Under the pieces are notes generated by a model, which saw only the letters and a program-made list of their open reading frames with translations, did no database searches and was not told where the DNA came from. Position numbers and translations under genes: made by a program. Below, piece by piece: positions 42,230 through 55,750 of a stretch of DNA of 60,000 nt (position 1 is the stretch's first letter; every line of letters starts with the position of its first letter). This DNA comes from Lingula anatina (taxonomy: Eukaryota; Brachiopoda; Lingulata; Lingulida; Lingulidae): NCBI RefSeq assembly GCF_001039355.2, contig NW_019775491.1, positions 188,001 to 248,000 of the forward strand, in the 5' to 3' direction.

Positions 42230-45200
42230 ATGCCCAAAATCCTGGCTACTAACAAGTAAGAAGGCAACCATTTTGTCTCCAGTAACAGTTGGCTAGATGA
42301 TTGGAGGACATAGTCAAAGGCTTAGTAAGCAGGCATTTGAATTAATGATTTATTTTTATGCTATGAATTAAAAGGGACTCGGTATACTGTGAATATGTCA
42401 TCCAATTTTTTATGTTTCAACCTTTGAATCTTCCTGATTTTTGCTTGATAGAAAGTTAGATTAAGTATTTAGAAAATGTCATTTTCACTTCAAGATTTCA
42501 AGAGAATGTTCACAAAAAATACCGAAAGAAAGAAATAGACAAGTGAATAAGTGAAGAAAAAATAGAATTTAAAAAAAAAATTGAACGAAAGATAAACAAT
42601 AGGTTTAAAATTATTTTGATTTTTTTTTTTCAGTGCAATGACCATTGAGCTTCAGCATCCACCATGGTTAAGTAGGCCCTGGCATAGCACCTCCACTCCT
42701 TCACTGTACAAGAACCTTCTGAAAAGATTGAAAGAAGAAGATACCACACCAACCACTTTATACACAAAGGTACTATAAAACAACTGTTTACTTTATAGCT
42801 CATAACTCACATGGTTTCCAACACAATTGATCTGAAAGTACAATGTTTTTCATTCGAAATGTATTGATGCCTGAAAGTACGAGAATTTAAAAAAAAAGGA
42901 ATTATACATTATGCCTTAATTTGTGGGCAGCCCTGTACAAGTGAAACTTAACCCGGAGTTCCATGCTATATATGATTCAGGAATGCTGAAAATTACTAGT
43001 TTTCAATATAATAATCTATTAAACCCAACACCCTGTTAGCAATAATTCTGTTCATCCACACAGGATTTGATAGTCGTGTCCAAGGCATTAGTAACTAATA
43101 TAGGTACATTTTATTTGAATGAATTAAGGGATTATTTCCTCTGAAGCAATGGTTGCTAATGAGGGAGCATTAATTTAATGAAAATAATTATTTTCAGATT
43201 AGGTTGCCCCATTGTGCAACAAAAAGTAAATTCCTACTGCATTTGATCTTGAAACTTCCTGTATGTGAATTTGGCATTTACCTTTCAAACAGTAAACCAT
43301 GTAAGATTCCACACAATATCGTAGTCAGTTAGCCAATGTTTTGCTAGTATCACAATCCTATCCATCAATGTCATATTTTGTCTAAGAAGGAAAAACATTT
43401 CCAGGCAATTACCAAAAGATAACCTGTTTCTTACCACCTACTCATAGCTTAGAGGAAACCTAACAGACTTGCTTTTAAATCATTTATCCTTGACCAGCTT
43501 TTCTGCCTTATGGGATTGTGTTGTCTCGGAGCTGTCATTTGTGGTCAAAGCTGGTATACCACAAGATACATCTTACCAGTTGAAACAGAGGAGGCATTTT
43601 CCTCTTGGGCTGTCACTGAAAGACACAAGAGGAGTGGGTAGTTGCAGTCATGAAAATCACCTTTGAAAGGCAACCCTATTTTGTTTCAAGATATGCATTT
43701 AGAATCTTGGTGATGGAATTCGTGCTCTTTTTGTATGATAGAAATTTCGGCAGTACCGTTTCTGCACCCCTTGTTTTGGAAACAACATTTTTTCTATGTT
43801 TATACAGGATTTGGCCTTCTATTAGTTTCAGTTGAACAAGTGTGGGTGCCTCTTTAACCAAGCATGTTTTGATGAAAACAAATATTGTCTCACTTTCTGG
43901 TTTGGTTTTATTGATGAAATAGCAAGAGAGAAGATGAATGAAATTTATCATTCACTACCACACATGTATTCTAAAGGTCACGGCAAACATTGACCACTCA
44001 TCATCTAAGCAGCATATGAAGCCATGCAGTTGATAACTCAGAACAGTAGCAATCACAGTGTGTGTTCAATATATGGCTGTGTGGGTGCCGCTGCATGTTT
44101 TGTGGGCGATGGAATGAGGTGGTGGTCTCTCTGATATATACAGTAACGAGTTGAACTGGTTGGCGATTACACTGGATTTCAGTTGCAGTAAGTTTCTATG
44201 CTAAAAATGGATTAAAGAGTTTTAAAAAAATTTTTTGACTCCTTGATTTATAGTAGCAGTTAAAAGTGTTAGAAATGTACTTTTAAAGGTTCTTGATTTT
44301 TATGTACACACACAGATGATTTTTTGTGTAAGGTACTTGTAAGCAAACAGATGTATAAACGCCTACACATAGACTGTTAATGAGATCTCTGTGAATTGAT
44401 TAGAACTGCACTTCAGTTAGTAATTGGTCTTGGGTAAAATTGATGATACTTTTTCAAGAGTAAGACATATAATCATGACCTAGGTTGTTGCAAATGGTCG
44501 TTTTCATAAACCAATGGGTTCAGGTACTAGTTTTTGTTGCTGGCAGGCCGTGATTTTTCCAGAAAGAGAAGCCAGTAACATTTTGATGAATGGAACTGGA
44601 TGTGTGTTACAATCTACTGTATGCCACAGTTTTCATTAATGAACTGTCATATGTACATTTCCTATTGATCGGTCTTGCATTTTTGTGAAAAATAATATCC
44701 TGACAAGCAATCGTTCTTAAGCAGAGAGTTTGAATCTTGGCCAGGTTCTGGCATATGCATACATGTGTTTAGAACTTTCTGTTTTAATGAAAAAATATGC
44801 TCCATGAGGACTCCAAAGAAAGTATAAAACAGAGGGATGCTAACTTTGAAATACTAGTATTTTGCATGTTATTTATGAGAGTAGGATTTATTTGGTGAGA
44901 CTCTCTGGCTTAAAAATAACCCAACATTCCTGAGATTTGCCTGGAATATCCAGGTGACTAGCAACCCACACATTTGCCTGGTAAGATCATAGGGTTGCAT
45001 GTTAACTCATTGTAAAATACTGTGACTCTGGAGAATCAATCGATAAAGCAGCATTTCTATTTTGTACAGATTTATTATATATACTAAAGTTAATAGTAGG
45101 CATGGTAAGTAATATCCTTAGAAATGGCAGCAAGAAGGTGAATAAATTGGTGATAATACAGTGTACATGGGTCTCCTAGTGCAAAGCTGTACATGTCTTG

Positions 45201-47083
45201 TTATTTGTATATTTATAAGGCATCTCAATCATGAAATGTTATACTAGCTGCTGGCAGACATCCAGTTTCCTATATTTTTTTTTTTTGTTATAGATTCAGG
45301 TAACTCCCACTGCATTGCTGCTTCAGAGGACTAGAAGTGGAGCTAAAGGAAAGGATTATAATATTGATGCATCGTTATCAAGTGGAGTTTAAAAAGAAAA
45401 TGCTGAATAAGTTATTTCCTATTTATTTGCAGGTGTCAGGTTTGGGGGCTGGAGACCAGCTGTGGACACAGTGGTATGTGTGGCTAGCCTTTGGCTTGGG
45501 GGCCCTCCTGGTAGCAGTGACCATTGTCATTGTGGTGAGTAATTTTTACATTTTTTTTATATAGGGTGCGTTCTCAATGAAACTATTGTATACTAGGTAA
45601 TTTGAATTAATATGGAGGAGACTCTTGTTGCATGCAATGGGGTTAAAAGATAAACAAGCCTCCTCTTGGCATTGAGAATATATAGAAAAACTGGTGATTA
45701 TACAAGTACATTGGAGAAAAGAGGAGGCATTTTAATCTGGTTGCATTCAGGGAGAGTCCCCATAGAGTTGGTACAAGCTACCTAGTGCGATAGTTTCATT
45801 GTTAACATACCCATAGTTATTCAATATAAGTTCTCTTTTTTTGGCCACTTAACCATCAGATACATGAGAATGAAAACATGCTTATCTAGGTAAGATTTTA
45901 TCAGAACATTATGGAGCCTGTTATGTCAGTGTTTGTTAGTACTTTAAAGCATGCTCTTGTTGCCTCACAAAAACCTATGTATTCTGACCATGTTTTAGCC
46001 GAGTAACAGCTTGCTATAATAACATTCACAAAAAATCCATTGACAGAATGATGTATGATATTTGGCTTCATTTCAATGTAGAGTAGAGAGGAAGAATTCA
46101 TCCCATAAATCATGTGCAATTTTTAGTTAGTTCATTGAACTTTTGATCAATATTTTCATAATTGGGACACATGGCATGTCCAGTGGGATTAGAGGTTTGA
46201 TATTGATGCAAACAGTGTGTTTATTCAGCTTTAATTGTGACCGATTCTGTTTTACTGTGTAGAATTAGTAATTTCTCTTTATTCTATATATTTGTGTCAT
46301 AACTATGTTTTTACTGATCATTTTGACTTAGAAAAATAATAGATAAAAAAAAGCTGAGATAAGATAACCTAACATTTTTATACGTTTCAAAATAACATGT
46401 GAAATTTTCTTACCATTAGATATGTAAGTCTTAAAATGTAATGCTCATTGTGAAAAGTCCTTGAATTCTGAATCGTCTTCGTAACCACCTCTCCCCTGTA
46501 AATGTGGTGTAAGCAGGGAAGACATTTTTTGACTATAGGCAGATTTCCAACTTTTTTGGGAACCAAAAATATGATTGCCCTACTGTAGGCTGCCCCCTGG
46601 ACCCCATGGCATTCTTTTCCACTTTTTCACTAAATGGCAGTCTTAACCCTACCTACGTTTAAGCTTCACCTCTATTTTAGGTTTGTTGCTGTGTGCACAA
46701 GAGGAAGAAAAAGCGAGGTGAAATGCAGGTGCTTGCCATGCCACAGCAGATCTGCATCTACCAAGGCCCAAGCCCCAAGTCTGCTGTCCACAGTACCACC
46801 TATATCCAACCAGGGACTGACTCCAGCTGTACCAGCTCCACTGCCAGCTCCACACCCAAACAGAGCCCATCCATCTCTCCCAAACACAAGCAGATCTCTA
46901 GGGTCAAAGCTAAAAGTTTGATAGAAAGGTAAAGATAGCTGGAAAATATATGTATGGATGTTTGAATGGAAGAAAACAGAAGCTTTTTATGGAATGTGTA
47001 GTAGATTATGTATTGTATCCATTTTTCTCATTGGTGTTTGACCAGCATTGTCTGTGGTTCAGATTGTCTTTGTCCATGGCCTA

Positions 47084-47143
<60 letters not shown>

Positions 47144-50100
47144 AATCAACTTTTTAGGCAAACTTTTGTTAGTTGTGCTTTTAGTCAGTTTCACAAAGAA
47201 TCTAATAGGCTGCTTATCTCCTTTTTATTGCTAAAATTAAATATTTCACCAATTTTATATCATGGCTAAGATATTTTTAGGCATCTTTTGTTGCTATGTC
47301 ATTGACTTATAGCAAAAACTTCAGTCCTCTGTTTATCCTCGTTTTTGTTGAAATTATTGATATGTATGTGTATGTGTGATACAGCATGGTTTGCATTCCA
47401 TTTTATCTTAGTTCAACACAAATTTATTTCTAGATATTTCAGCTGCATCTGTCATACTTCTAAATAATAGAGCAGTCAATAATGGTCAGTGTAGACGGCC
47501 ACTGATCAAATGCTGCAAATGGATTAAGACACGTAGAAGATGATTCATTCTCCTAATGTTTGAAATTTTTATTTTAAAATGAAAACTTAATATTGCAGCT
47601 TAGTCACGGTTTTTGAGAGTAATGTTCCACTGATGCATTTGAAGTTTTTCTGTTACTTTGACAAGGATGACATTTATCAACTGTAGATGCTCTCAAAGTT
47701 ATAGGACAGGACAGTGACTGCTTTCCTCAATTTGTTGAATATAAACTATATTTCAAAACCAAAATCCCATACACAATGTCCTGCCTAAAAATCTGACTTT
47801 TAAAAGTCTTTCCCACTTAAGTGAGACTGCTATCAAATGAATGTTAAATTTCAGCAGGCTGAAAGCATTGTGAAACACTTCTGATACCTATTGTTTAATT
47901 AGCAGTCTTTAGTTGGCCAGGTATTTAGTTTTAGAAATCATGATTTGTGTGTGTGTGTGTGAAATCGCCTGGTGTTCTAATGTTAACAATACTGTTTTAT
48001 TTTCTACAGGAGAGGGTCCAATAATTCTTTAACCCTTGACTTGAGTCTCCATCCAGACAATCAAAACCAGAGGTCACCAACCAGGGAGAGGTGAGTGTGC
48101 GGGTGTTTGAGCTACATAGGAGAGATTAAAATGGACTTCATTGTTTTTAATATGGATTTTTAATTGAGTTATGGTGGAATTGATTAGAAGCATAACAAGA
48201 CTGTGGAATCGAAGCAATGTAAGATAGGAAAAATAGTGAAAATAGGCTTTCATTGTATGTGTAGCTTCCAGTGACTTACAGCTTTTAAGTAGTTTGTCAT
48301 GCACAGTCATGGTAACAGATTATAAATAATTGAATGCCAGAAACATGGTTGAAATATTGCAAAGATCCACTAACTTCAATACAGGAATAGCTGAATAATA
48401 AAAAAAAAATTCCATACTGAGCACTTGAGGGTCTTGGTATTCTTAAGTTAAATAATTTTCTAGTTCAAGGCCAAATCTTACTGGTTATTAAAAAGGAGGC
48501 TACCAAAGTTATTCATGGTAAAAGATGCTGGCAAAGTTTGTAAGTGGTGCCTCTGTGATTGGAAGATTGAGCCCTGGATGTACAGTATTGTAGAATGTTC
48601 AGAAGGTTCTGTGCTGCAAGGGAAAATAGATTTTGATGAGCTGAATTAAGGAGAAACTTACCATGTCAGTGACTGTTCAGTGTTGGATAGACACTGGGGA
48701 TAAGCAAAAGGACACCTGCCTTATTCATATTTCTTATTATCATGATTGTATTTGTCCTCTGATGTTATTCTCCAAGAGTTTCCACTCTTGGTGTCATTTT
48801 TCTGTAATGTGGACCAGTCTGAATCATAAGATTGTGTGGCTCATTAGTTAACACTGAGAGATGATAATCTCACTTAGGTGGTTTTCTACCTAAAGGTCAC
48901 ATGGTGTAATTTGGATAGAGTAAACGGAATATCCATCGAAGTGTTGCTTGGGATAGAATATCACATGATGTACGCTTGGATGATGCAGAAAAAGAGACGA
49001 GAGTTTATAAGCGAATGTACTCTTTTAATTGTGATGCATCTATTCTTGCTTAGTGCAGCATTTAATTAGTTGCTGTCTGAGCCAGCCATTATTCTCTACT
49101 CTATTATTTAGTAGATATTATTATTGCACCTGAAAAATATCCAGCAACGAAATGAGATTTAAAATAATGGGGATAATGTTGTTCCACAATTTTCATTAGT
49201 CTGAGTAAAATTGACAAATGAATTCAGGAATAAAAAAGACAATTAAATTGACAGAGGACTGTGTTGCTTAGAAGACTGCTGTTGATAAATAATTTCCAAC
49301 AAACATCTGCATGACTTGGCAATATAGCCCCGGCCTGAAAATTTATATGCTGTTATCATTTTGATGTGCTATTTACTTTGAATTAGTTCACAATTGGGAG
49401 AAAAATAAAGATAATAATTAGATTCTGAACACCAGTAATTAGAAATATAAAATTGTTTACATTTATTTGAAAATAACGTACAATTTAATTATAATTACAG
49501 GATATTAAATATTATATATTAAAATATGCAAAATCAATATTTTTTTCAGGTGCAATGAAGAATATTTAGCCACAGCAGGGAATAGAATGTCTAGAAGTCA
49601 ACTACGCCACTGTCTTAAAAATGTTAAAGCTTTATATGAAGAATTTTGGGTAAGTCAAAGTAAAATACAATATATCTTTGTTGACATTTAGAATATACAA
49701 GGCTCATTTACGTTTCCTGTTCGACAATGGTGTAGGAATTTTGTGTAGCATCACTGGATAAACTAAAGGATTTTGATGTTTGGAAGGTACATATTTGTGA
49801 ATGAAGAATGATTTTGTTTTCAGGAGATACCTATGAACCATTCTGACAAAGTAGAAATAGCCGGATCTGGGACAAAAAACAGATACAGAACTATTATACC
49901 TAGTAAGTGAAATTTAACAGGATCATATTGTTTGGTGTATGTGATAACTCATATTTCGATAGTATTTTTTGACAAAAAAAAAAAAAAACTGATGCTCTTT
50001 GCATATACATTTTGGTGTTTGATTATCAAATAAACTATGTGAAAATATGACTTATTATTTCAGATGAAAGCACTAGGGTAAAATTAGAAGAAGTAGATGG

Positions 50101-52579
50101 GGACCCCCTTACAACATATATTAATGCAAACTATGTCAGGGTAAGTTAAGTTTATGGGTCAGGTGGCATGAAGGGTTATTCAAAACCAATTTTAATGGCG
50201 AAACATCTAAATCTATTTTGTCACTTTACAGACATATATTAATTGACACTGTCAGTTATGTCAGCATCTTTATTAACAGTCACAAAATAGCTTAAATATT
50301 TCAGACAGTGCCAGACTCCATGTAATATGATTATGTATTGTAGGGATATGCAGGAGAAGAGAAAACATACATAGCAACCCAGGGTCCCATGGCGCACACT
50401 GTACATGACTTCTGGAAAATGATCTGGCAGGAAAAAGTCCCCATTATTGTGATGATAACAAAACTTAAGGAAAAAGACAGGGTATGGGATTGCAGATGTC
50501 TGTGGTTGTTTTTAGGTTAAAATATGTAAAGTTTTCCTGAAGACTGTGACATGTATATTTAAGTACAAACTTGGAGAGAAAATGCCCTTAAACTAGAATC
50601 CAGGACTTAGTGAACAGGAGCTATTTGTTCCAGTCCCAGGTGGTAATGGAAAGCTGGATCAGTTGACTGGCGACATCCTTTCTTGATTAGTTTTGTGGTT
50701 TCTCTGTGGTTAGGCTAGGGTCATGCGACTATAGGAAATTTTCCCCAGGGGATAATAGAAAATTTAGAGTATTCAGTTAGCTTTGTGTCATTTTAATACT
50801 GATGTTTGAAAACTGTTATTTGGTTAGATCAAATATGTGCTTGGTAGGACCTTGTCAGGGTTGGGGTTCATATACTAAATACTACAGAAAATTAGAAAAA
50901 ATGTTTGCTGATTTGATTTTTTTTCTTGGTGATTGTTGCAAAAAATGTATTCCCTGTTGCTAATGATTAAGCAGCTGGCTTGACATAGAGAAGAAAATAA
51001 CATGTATTTGCTGAAAGATTGTAGCCAATTTATTTTTCCAGGACATTGATTAAAATGATGCCTATTTTGCTATGAGTAAATATGAAGTACATCTCTCATT
51101 TGTCACAAAATCTTTCTGTTAAAGCTGTTTAAGGAAGAGTTTTGTTTTGTAGAGTAAATGTGAAAGCTACCTCCCAGTCACCCAGGGTGAATACAGTGGG
51201 ATCCATGTGACAGTGCAGGACACAGAGGAACATGAAGGCTTTACCCTAAGGAGACTGCTTCTACAGGTCAGTGGACACCAGGAACTAAAGTCCCTGGCTA
51301 GAATAGCTTGGAGGTGCACAGTTGGCAAATTCTATATTTCATCCTCTCGTGATGTTTTCAACATTATCAAAAATTCAAGGTCATCATAAAAATTTAGGGA
51401 TAATCATTTGATGGTTTAGCTCCTAAGTGAACAACTAAGCAAAGGTGTTTGTATTTCATTGTTGAGACTGTTTTTGCACTCTTTGGAGATATGACAGTGA
51501 GTTTTATAACATTTTTTTTTCTTTTAGAAAAATGAAGAAAAGCAGATCATATCCCATTACTGGTACACGTCCTGGCCAGACCACAAGGCCCCAGAGACGG
51601 CACGTCAGCTCTTAGACCTGGCCACTCTTGTGGAGCAACAGAGACAAGATCTGCAGACCAAGGCCAAGGTGGGACCAGTAGTTGTCCACTGCAGGTGAGC
51701 TGTGGGCTTGGGTGGAAAAAAAAAGTTGCATAGGGTACTACATTTCAAATACCCGATGCTTTTACGGAATGAGAACTGAATATATATATTAATAACAGTA
51801 AGTATCTAGAACAAATCTTGTGGAACATTTTTTTTTCTTTGATATCATTGAAACATGATGAACATTGTCTATCTCTTCTCTTCATGTAACTCTCATTTTC
51901 CTGGTCCCTAACTGTAATTATCATTAGTGTTCCACCACCTCTGCTTTTGTCACAGGTGCCAGAGTTTTCAAGGTTATTGTAAAGCTGAGACTTTCATATC
52001 TCTAGTTTCAGTGCAAATGGTCTTGAAAACATGTAATTGAGAGTGTATCTTTCTTAATAGCACCTTTTTAAAATTGATCCATTTCAAGTACATAAAGTAC
52101 TAAACTTGTATTTTTCCTAGTGCTGGCATAGGACGGACTGGCTGTTTTATAGGCACCAGTATTGGCATGAGACAGCTGGAGGAAGAGGATGCTTTAGACA
52201 TACTGGGAATTGTTTGTCAGATGAGAAGAGACAGGTAAATGGACTAATTGTTCAATTTTATTTGGTTTGATAGCATAGTAGGTAAACAAAAATGTTACAT
52301 GTAAACTGAAGTGAATTCAGTTCTAACTTTAATTGGAATATTTTAGATTTGGTATTACATTTGCAAGGATGTCTCTTTACTTGCTGAATTTCTTATTGCA
52401 ATAAACTATGTACAATTTAGTAGAAATTTAAATGATTATATATTCTTCATGTATTATTTTATCTCTTCTTTTCCAGGGGTGGAATGGTCCAAACCAATGA
52501 ACAGTATGAATTCCTTCATCGAGCTCTCTGTCTTTATGAACAGCAAATTGAACACATAAAAAAGAAACCTAGTGGATAA
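42230..52579 (+). CDS. PTPRR: Receptor-type tyrosine phosphatase of the KIM family, PTPRR/PTPN5-like (14 coding exons, 496 aa)
   Basis: Coding exons: 42230-42255 (exon from 42225), 42634-42769, 45294-45299 (microexon), 45433-45534, 46681-46928, 48010-48090, 49550-49649, 49824-49902, 50064-50140, 50344-50481, 51153-51266, 51528-51694, 52121-52234, 52477-52579. A short N-terminus without a signal peptide (1-69) leads to one transmembrane helix (about 70-91), then C-CC and a KRKKKR stop-transfer. The kinase-interaction motif [15 protein letters not shown] (170-184) docks ERK/p38 in this family, and Ser176 in RRGS is the position of the known PKA switch. The phosphatase domain (about 201-490) has the pTyr loop [12 protein letters not shown] loop (D387), P-loop [11 protein letters not shown] (C424, R430) and the Q-loop [10 protein letters not shown]. 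All catalytic residues are present, so it should dephosphorylate MAP kinases. It could equally be the single ancestor-like member of PTPRR, PTPN5 and PTPN7. Confidence 0.93.
42770..45293. other. Large intron of the phosphatase gene
   Basis: This 2.5 kb intron lies between the N-terminal exon and the microexon. It is AT-rich, with no recognised exon or repeat element. Confidence 0.7.
45294..45299 (+). other. Probable 6-nt microexon (Ile-Gln) of the phosphatase gene
   Basis: ATTCAG sits between a strong acceptor (T-run then TTATAG) and a good donor (GTAACT). Both neighbouring exon junctions are phase 0, so the protein stays in frame with or without it. The following intron is 133 bp with a T-rich tract and CAG end (45432). 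Reading through instead reaches TAA at 45390-45392. Confidence 0.5.
45564..45812. mobile_element. MITE, 249 bp, with ATA target-site duplication
   Basis: The left end GGGTGCGTTCTCAATGAAAC and the reverse complement of the right end, GGGTATGTTAACAATGAAAC, match. Inverted similarity continues through ACTAGGTA, GGAGACTCT/GGGGACTCT and GCCTCCTCTT. ATA flanks both ends (45561-45563, 45813-45815). It lies in the intron after the transmembrane exon. It is probably PIF/Harbinger-like. Confidence 0.7.
47087..47141. repeat. CA microsatellite
   Basis: About 27 CA units in the intron following exon 46681-46928 of the phosphatase gene. Confidence 0.97.
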
Positions 52580-55053
52580 CACACAACACACATATGCCAT
52601 GTGGAGGAATATTTTAAATTGTTGTCTCCTATATGAGGCAGGTTGTCACGTGCCAAGCAGGTGTGGTTGTCTTGTCAGTCAGCACAAACCCGGTGTGGGA
52701 AGAAGAGAGGAACAGTGCACACATACATATCTTTGTAGTTGTGGTAATTGGGAAGCACAGAGTAGGAAGAAGATGTAGTGATCTAATGGACTACTTGTAA
52801 CAAATTGGATATTTGTCCAAACTATTGATAGTTGGGTGGTTTGGGGGAAAGGGGGGGGCGGTGGAGACAATGAATTTGATTTGTTGCCTGTTATCCAGGT
52901 ACAGAGGTTGTCTTCAAAATCCTTGGTGTTCCCAAATGAGTTACACTTTATAAGACGGAATGTCTGTGGAGTTTTGTAAAATGGTTGCAATACAAGCAGT
53001 GCCCTGATTGAATAGGACCATAGCATGAGGCAGCTGAAGTTTTTGAAAGCAGTTTGTTGAATAAGGTAGTTGCATACCCATTTTTCTCCTGCAGTGTGCA
53101 TTTGTTCCAGTAACCATGCCATATTTTCATATCATAGTCAAGTGGGTATTTCTTTCCTCTGTGAGGTTTTAAAATTTGGATTTGTAAAATTTGGGTAAAG
53201 TGTCAAAAAAGACACAACAACATAGACAGTAATTGCTTACATAAATCCACTGACTTTGTAATAAAACTTAGATTATTAGATAAGACTGACAGTTGTTATG
53301 GAAACCTTTTTTGTCAGGAAAAAACAAAAGTTGAATGACAAAAAAAAAAGATTGAATGCATGGTATGTTTAAAAATCATGTGATGGAAACTTAACTTTCT
53401 GGTGCATGGCATGTAAGGAGTATCAAGCTTAGGATTGCTGTTGATCATTGGTATGACACAACTTTGGAGCTTGGAGGGAATAATTTTAAATCTCTGGTCA
53501 CAAATATGTTGTGCACTAGTTCATGAAATATGATGTGTGTAAATTTTCTACATTGTAAGTAAAAAATGAAATTGTTTTGAAATACTTGCTTAAATTTTTT
53601 TGATATTTGGTAATGCAAAGATATTTTCTATTGAGGTATTGATGTAAGGGTCTGTGGTCCTTAAAATGACTAGAATTTGCTGCTACGTGTAGGGCTTTGC
53701 TGCCTGTTAACATTTAGCCCTTTGTGTTCAGACGGTAGCAATAACTATGTCTAATGGATCAAGTCTGACTTATAACCAATTTGCTGCACATGCTTTCTAC
53801 AAAGAAGAAACTGTCATAGTTAAAGGGTTAAAAATGTTATGGAAGTAATGTGCCTTAGGCAGACTGAAAGTTGGTATGCATGTTTAATTTCTGTGATGTT
53901 TATCATTTGAATCACTTATGAGCAAATGTATGGACTGATCCCTCAAAGGAAGTGTTTGTAGGAAGTAACAGAAATATGTTTTATTTTATTGTGCCATACC
54001 TTCATTTTCAGATTGTCTAAATGTTCAGTATATATAAGGTGCCTTGGCTAAATTGAATATTTAAACTTAACTAAACTGTGAACATGACCTTGCTTGTGAA
54101 TATGTTTTATTATGAAAAGTTTTGTGGCAATATAACCAATTGTCTGTTCCTAAGAAAACACTCGTCTATATGTTTGTGTAATAAGTGGCGTTTCATTATG
54201 GTTGTCATTGAAACTGAATACAGCTGTAACAATAACTGTTTTGGTTTAAAGAAATTCAGCAGTGGAATGTTGTAATGTAGCAGTGTAAATTTCAGATTCC
54301 TTTTTTCTTAAACAGACACTTTCTGATTACTCACAAAGGGAATATAGATCATCACTGCCATTGGGTTCCATTTAATACTTTGCCAATGATTTATCAAAAG
54401 ATTAACTTAAAACCAATCTATGATCTTAGTGATTGTGATACTTGCAATGTAGAGGTTGAAAACTGCATCTTGACAGCCTTTTACTTCGCAGTGGTTAATT
54501 GCAATGGATTGATTCAGAAGTCAGTTCAAACAAGTTGTCATTGCTTCACAACATAGTGACAGCAATTGTAAGGTACAGACATTTGAGAATACGGTTCCAG
54601 GAGTATTGTATATGTGGCCACCTGTTCACTGCCAATGTCACCACATGGGTAACCCACTCCTTACTGCCACTGGACTGGACACACTCAACGAGATGTGATT
54701 TTGGTCTCTCATTTATTATTCCTGCCATGTTGTTTTTCATTTAGTTCTTTACGAACAGAGACTTAACAAGTAACTTATCAATGTAGGGAGATCTAGTCAA
54801 ACAGCAGACAAAGCATGTTTTCATCATGAGTTATGATTTGCAAGGTTAACTGTTTACAAGATTTTATTTTGCAAATGAGAGAATCTATATTGTGATTGTG
54901 ATATTTTGAACATGCACTGTAAATGTGCTGTACAGCTGTAACATAGCTAGTGTACATACATCCTTTTATGTCAAATATTTTATGAACAGAACTGACTGTT
55001 CTCTACCAGTGCAAAATTATTGTCGTAAAACTTTATTTTTCAAGGGCAATAAA
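52580..55053 (+). other. 3' UTR of the phosphatase gene
   Basis: About 2.5 kb from the stop codon to the first good polyadenylation signal. It is AT-rich with no splice-bounded coding exon. Antisense open frames at 52679-53122 show no family features. Confidence 0.55.
55048..55053 (+). terminator. Candidate polyadenylation signal of the phosphatase gene
   Basis: AATAAA is followed at once by GTGTGTATTGTATT, a typical GU-rich downstream element. Confidence 0.55.
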
Positions 55054-55365
55054 GTGTGTATTGTATTAATACCTTCATAGTATTATTTTTGTTATCCCAC
55101 AGTGATTTTGAATTTAATTAACGCTCAGTTATTGAGGATTAGTGATACTGCTTGCCTAGGATTGTGTTTGTTTCAGAATAACGAAATCTTTTCAGTGACT
55201 CTATCTAACCAAACTGTTCCTCTGATAACTTTTAAAAGATAAAATATTCATAGAAGTATTTTCTTTGTAAAAATGAAAACTTTTTAAATCAAATCTGCAC
55301 TATGTTTACTAAAATGGAATACTCTCTACTCTTAGCTTTTATGACCACAAAAGCAGAGTAAACTT

Positions 55366-55750
55366 CAGAGGCGGATCCAGAGATATTTTCTGACAGTCTT
55401 CCAAATTATCTTTGTTGGTCCATCCTCATTTTTGACCGTCTTCCGACAGAAAAAATTACATACCCATCAATGTAAACTTGAAAATCTGACCGTCTTCTAG
55501 GACTGCATTCCCACGGATTTTTAGATTGATCTATCCCTGTGGGGAGTCTCACTAGATTGGTGTCAGCTTAGGCGGCTTAATTGTCTGACTGGCCTATTAA
55601 AAGCTGTAAGGGGGTAATAACTTTCGTGCGCGCTCGGCTGGCAGCAATTTAGTGTGAACCCCCAGGGAGTTAGGTCGCTCCAGATGGATCCATCTAAATC
55701 TGTGGGAACCCAGTCTAGAAGACCCAGAAGATGGCCTCAATCCGCACCTG
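55366..55750. mobile_element. MITE family B (167 bp) split by an inserted family A MITE; AACTT target-site duplication
   Basis: The ends are CAGAGGCGGATCCAG and its mirror AATCCGCACCTG, flanked by AACTT at 55361-55365 and 55751-55755. It aligns with the uninterrupted copy at 57788-57956 (GACCGTCTTCC, GAAGACCCAGAAGA). It is interrupted at 55501-55715 by a family A element. No coding capacity. Confidence 0.85.
55501..55715. mobile_element. MITE family A, 215 bp, nested inside family B; TAG target-site duplication
   Basis: Its ends are GACTGCATTCCCAC and GTGGGAACCCAGTC, with long inverted arms. TAG flanks it (55498-55500, 55716-55718). Removing the element and one TAG restores CTTC-TAG-AAGAC, which lines up base for base with CTTC-CGG-AAGAC in the intact family B copy. 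It is homologous to 9288-9524 in the opposite orientation. Confidence 0.88.

Noticed and set aside
45300-45392. Open extension of the microexon ending in TAA
   Set aside because: It would cut the phosphatase off before its membrane helix; the GTAACT donor and downstream acceptor explain the region better.
47087-47141. Repeat array that might be mistaken for a structured locus
   Set aside because: It is a simple CA dinucleotide microsatellite, not a CRISPR or satellite array.
52679-53122. 147-codon antisense open frame
   Set aside because: It lies opposite the phosphatase 3' UTR, has low-complexity Pro/Ser runs from the G-tract, and shows no recognisable domain or splice sites.
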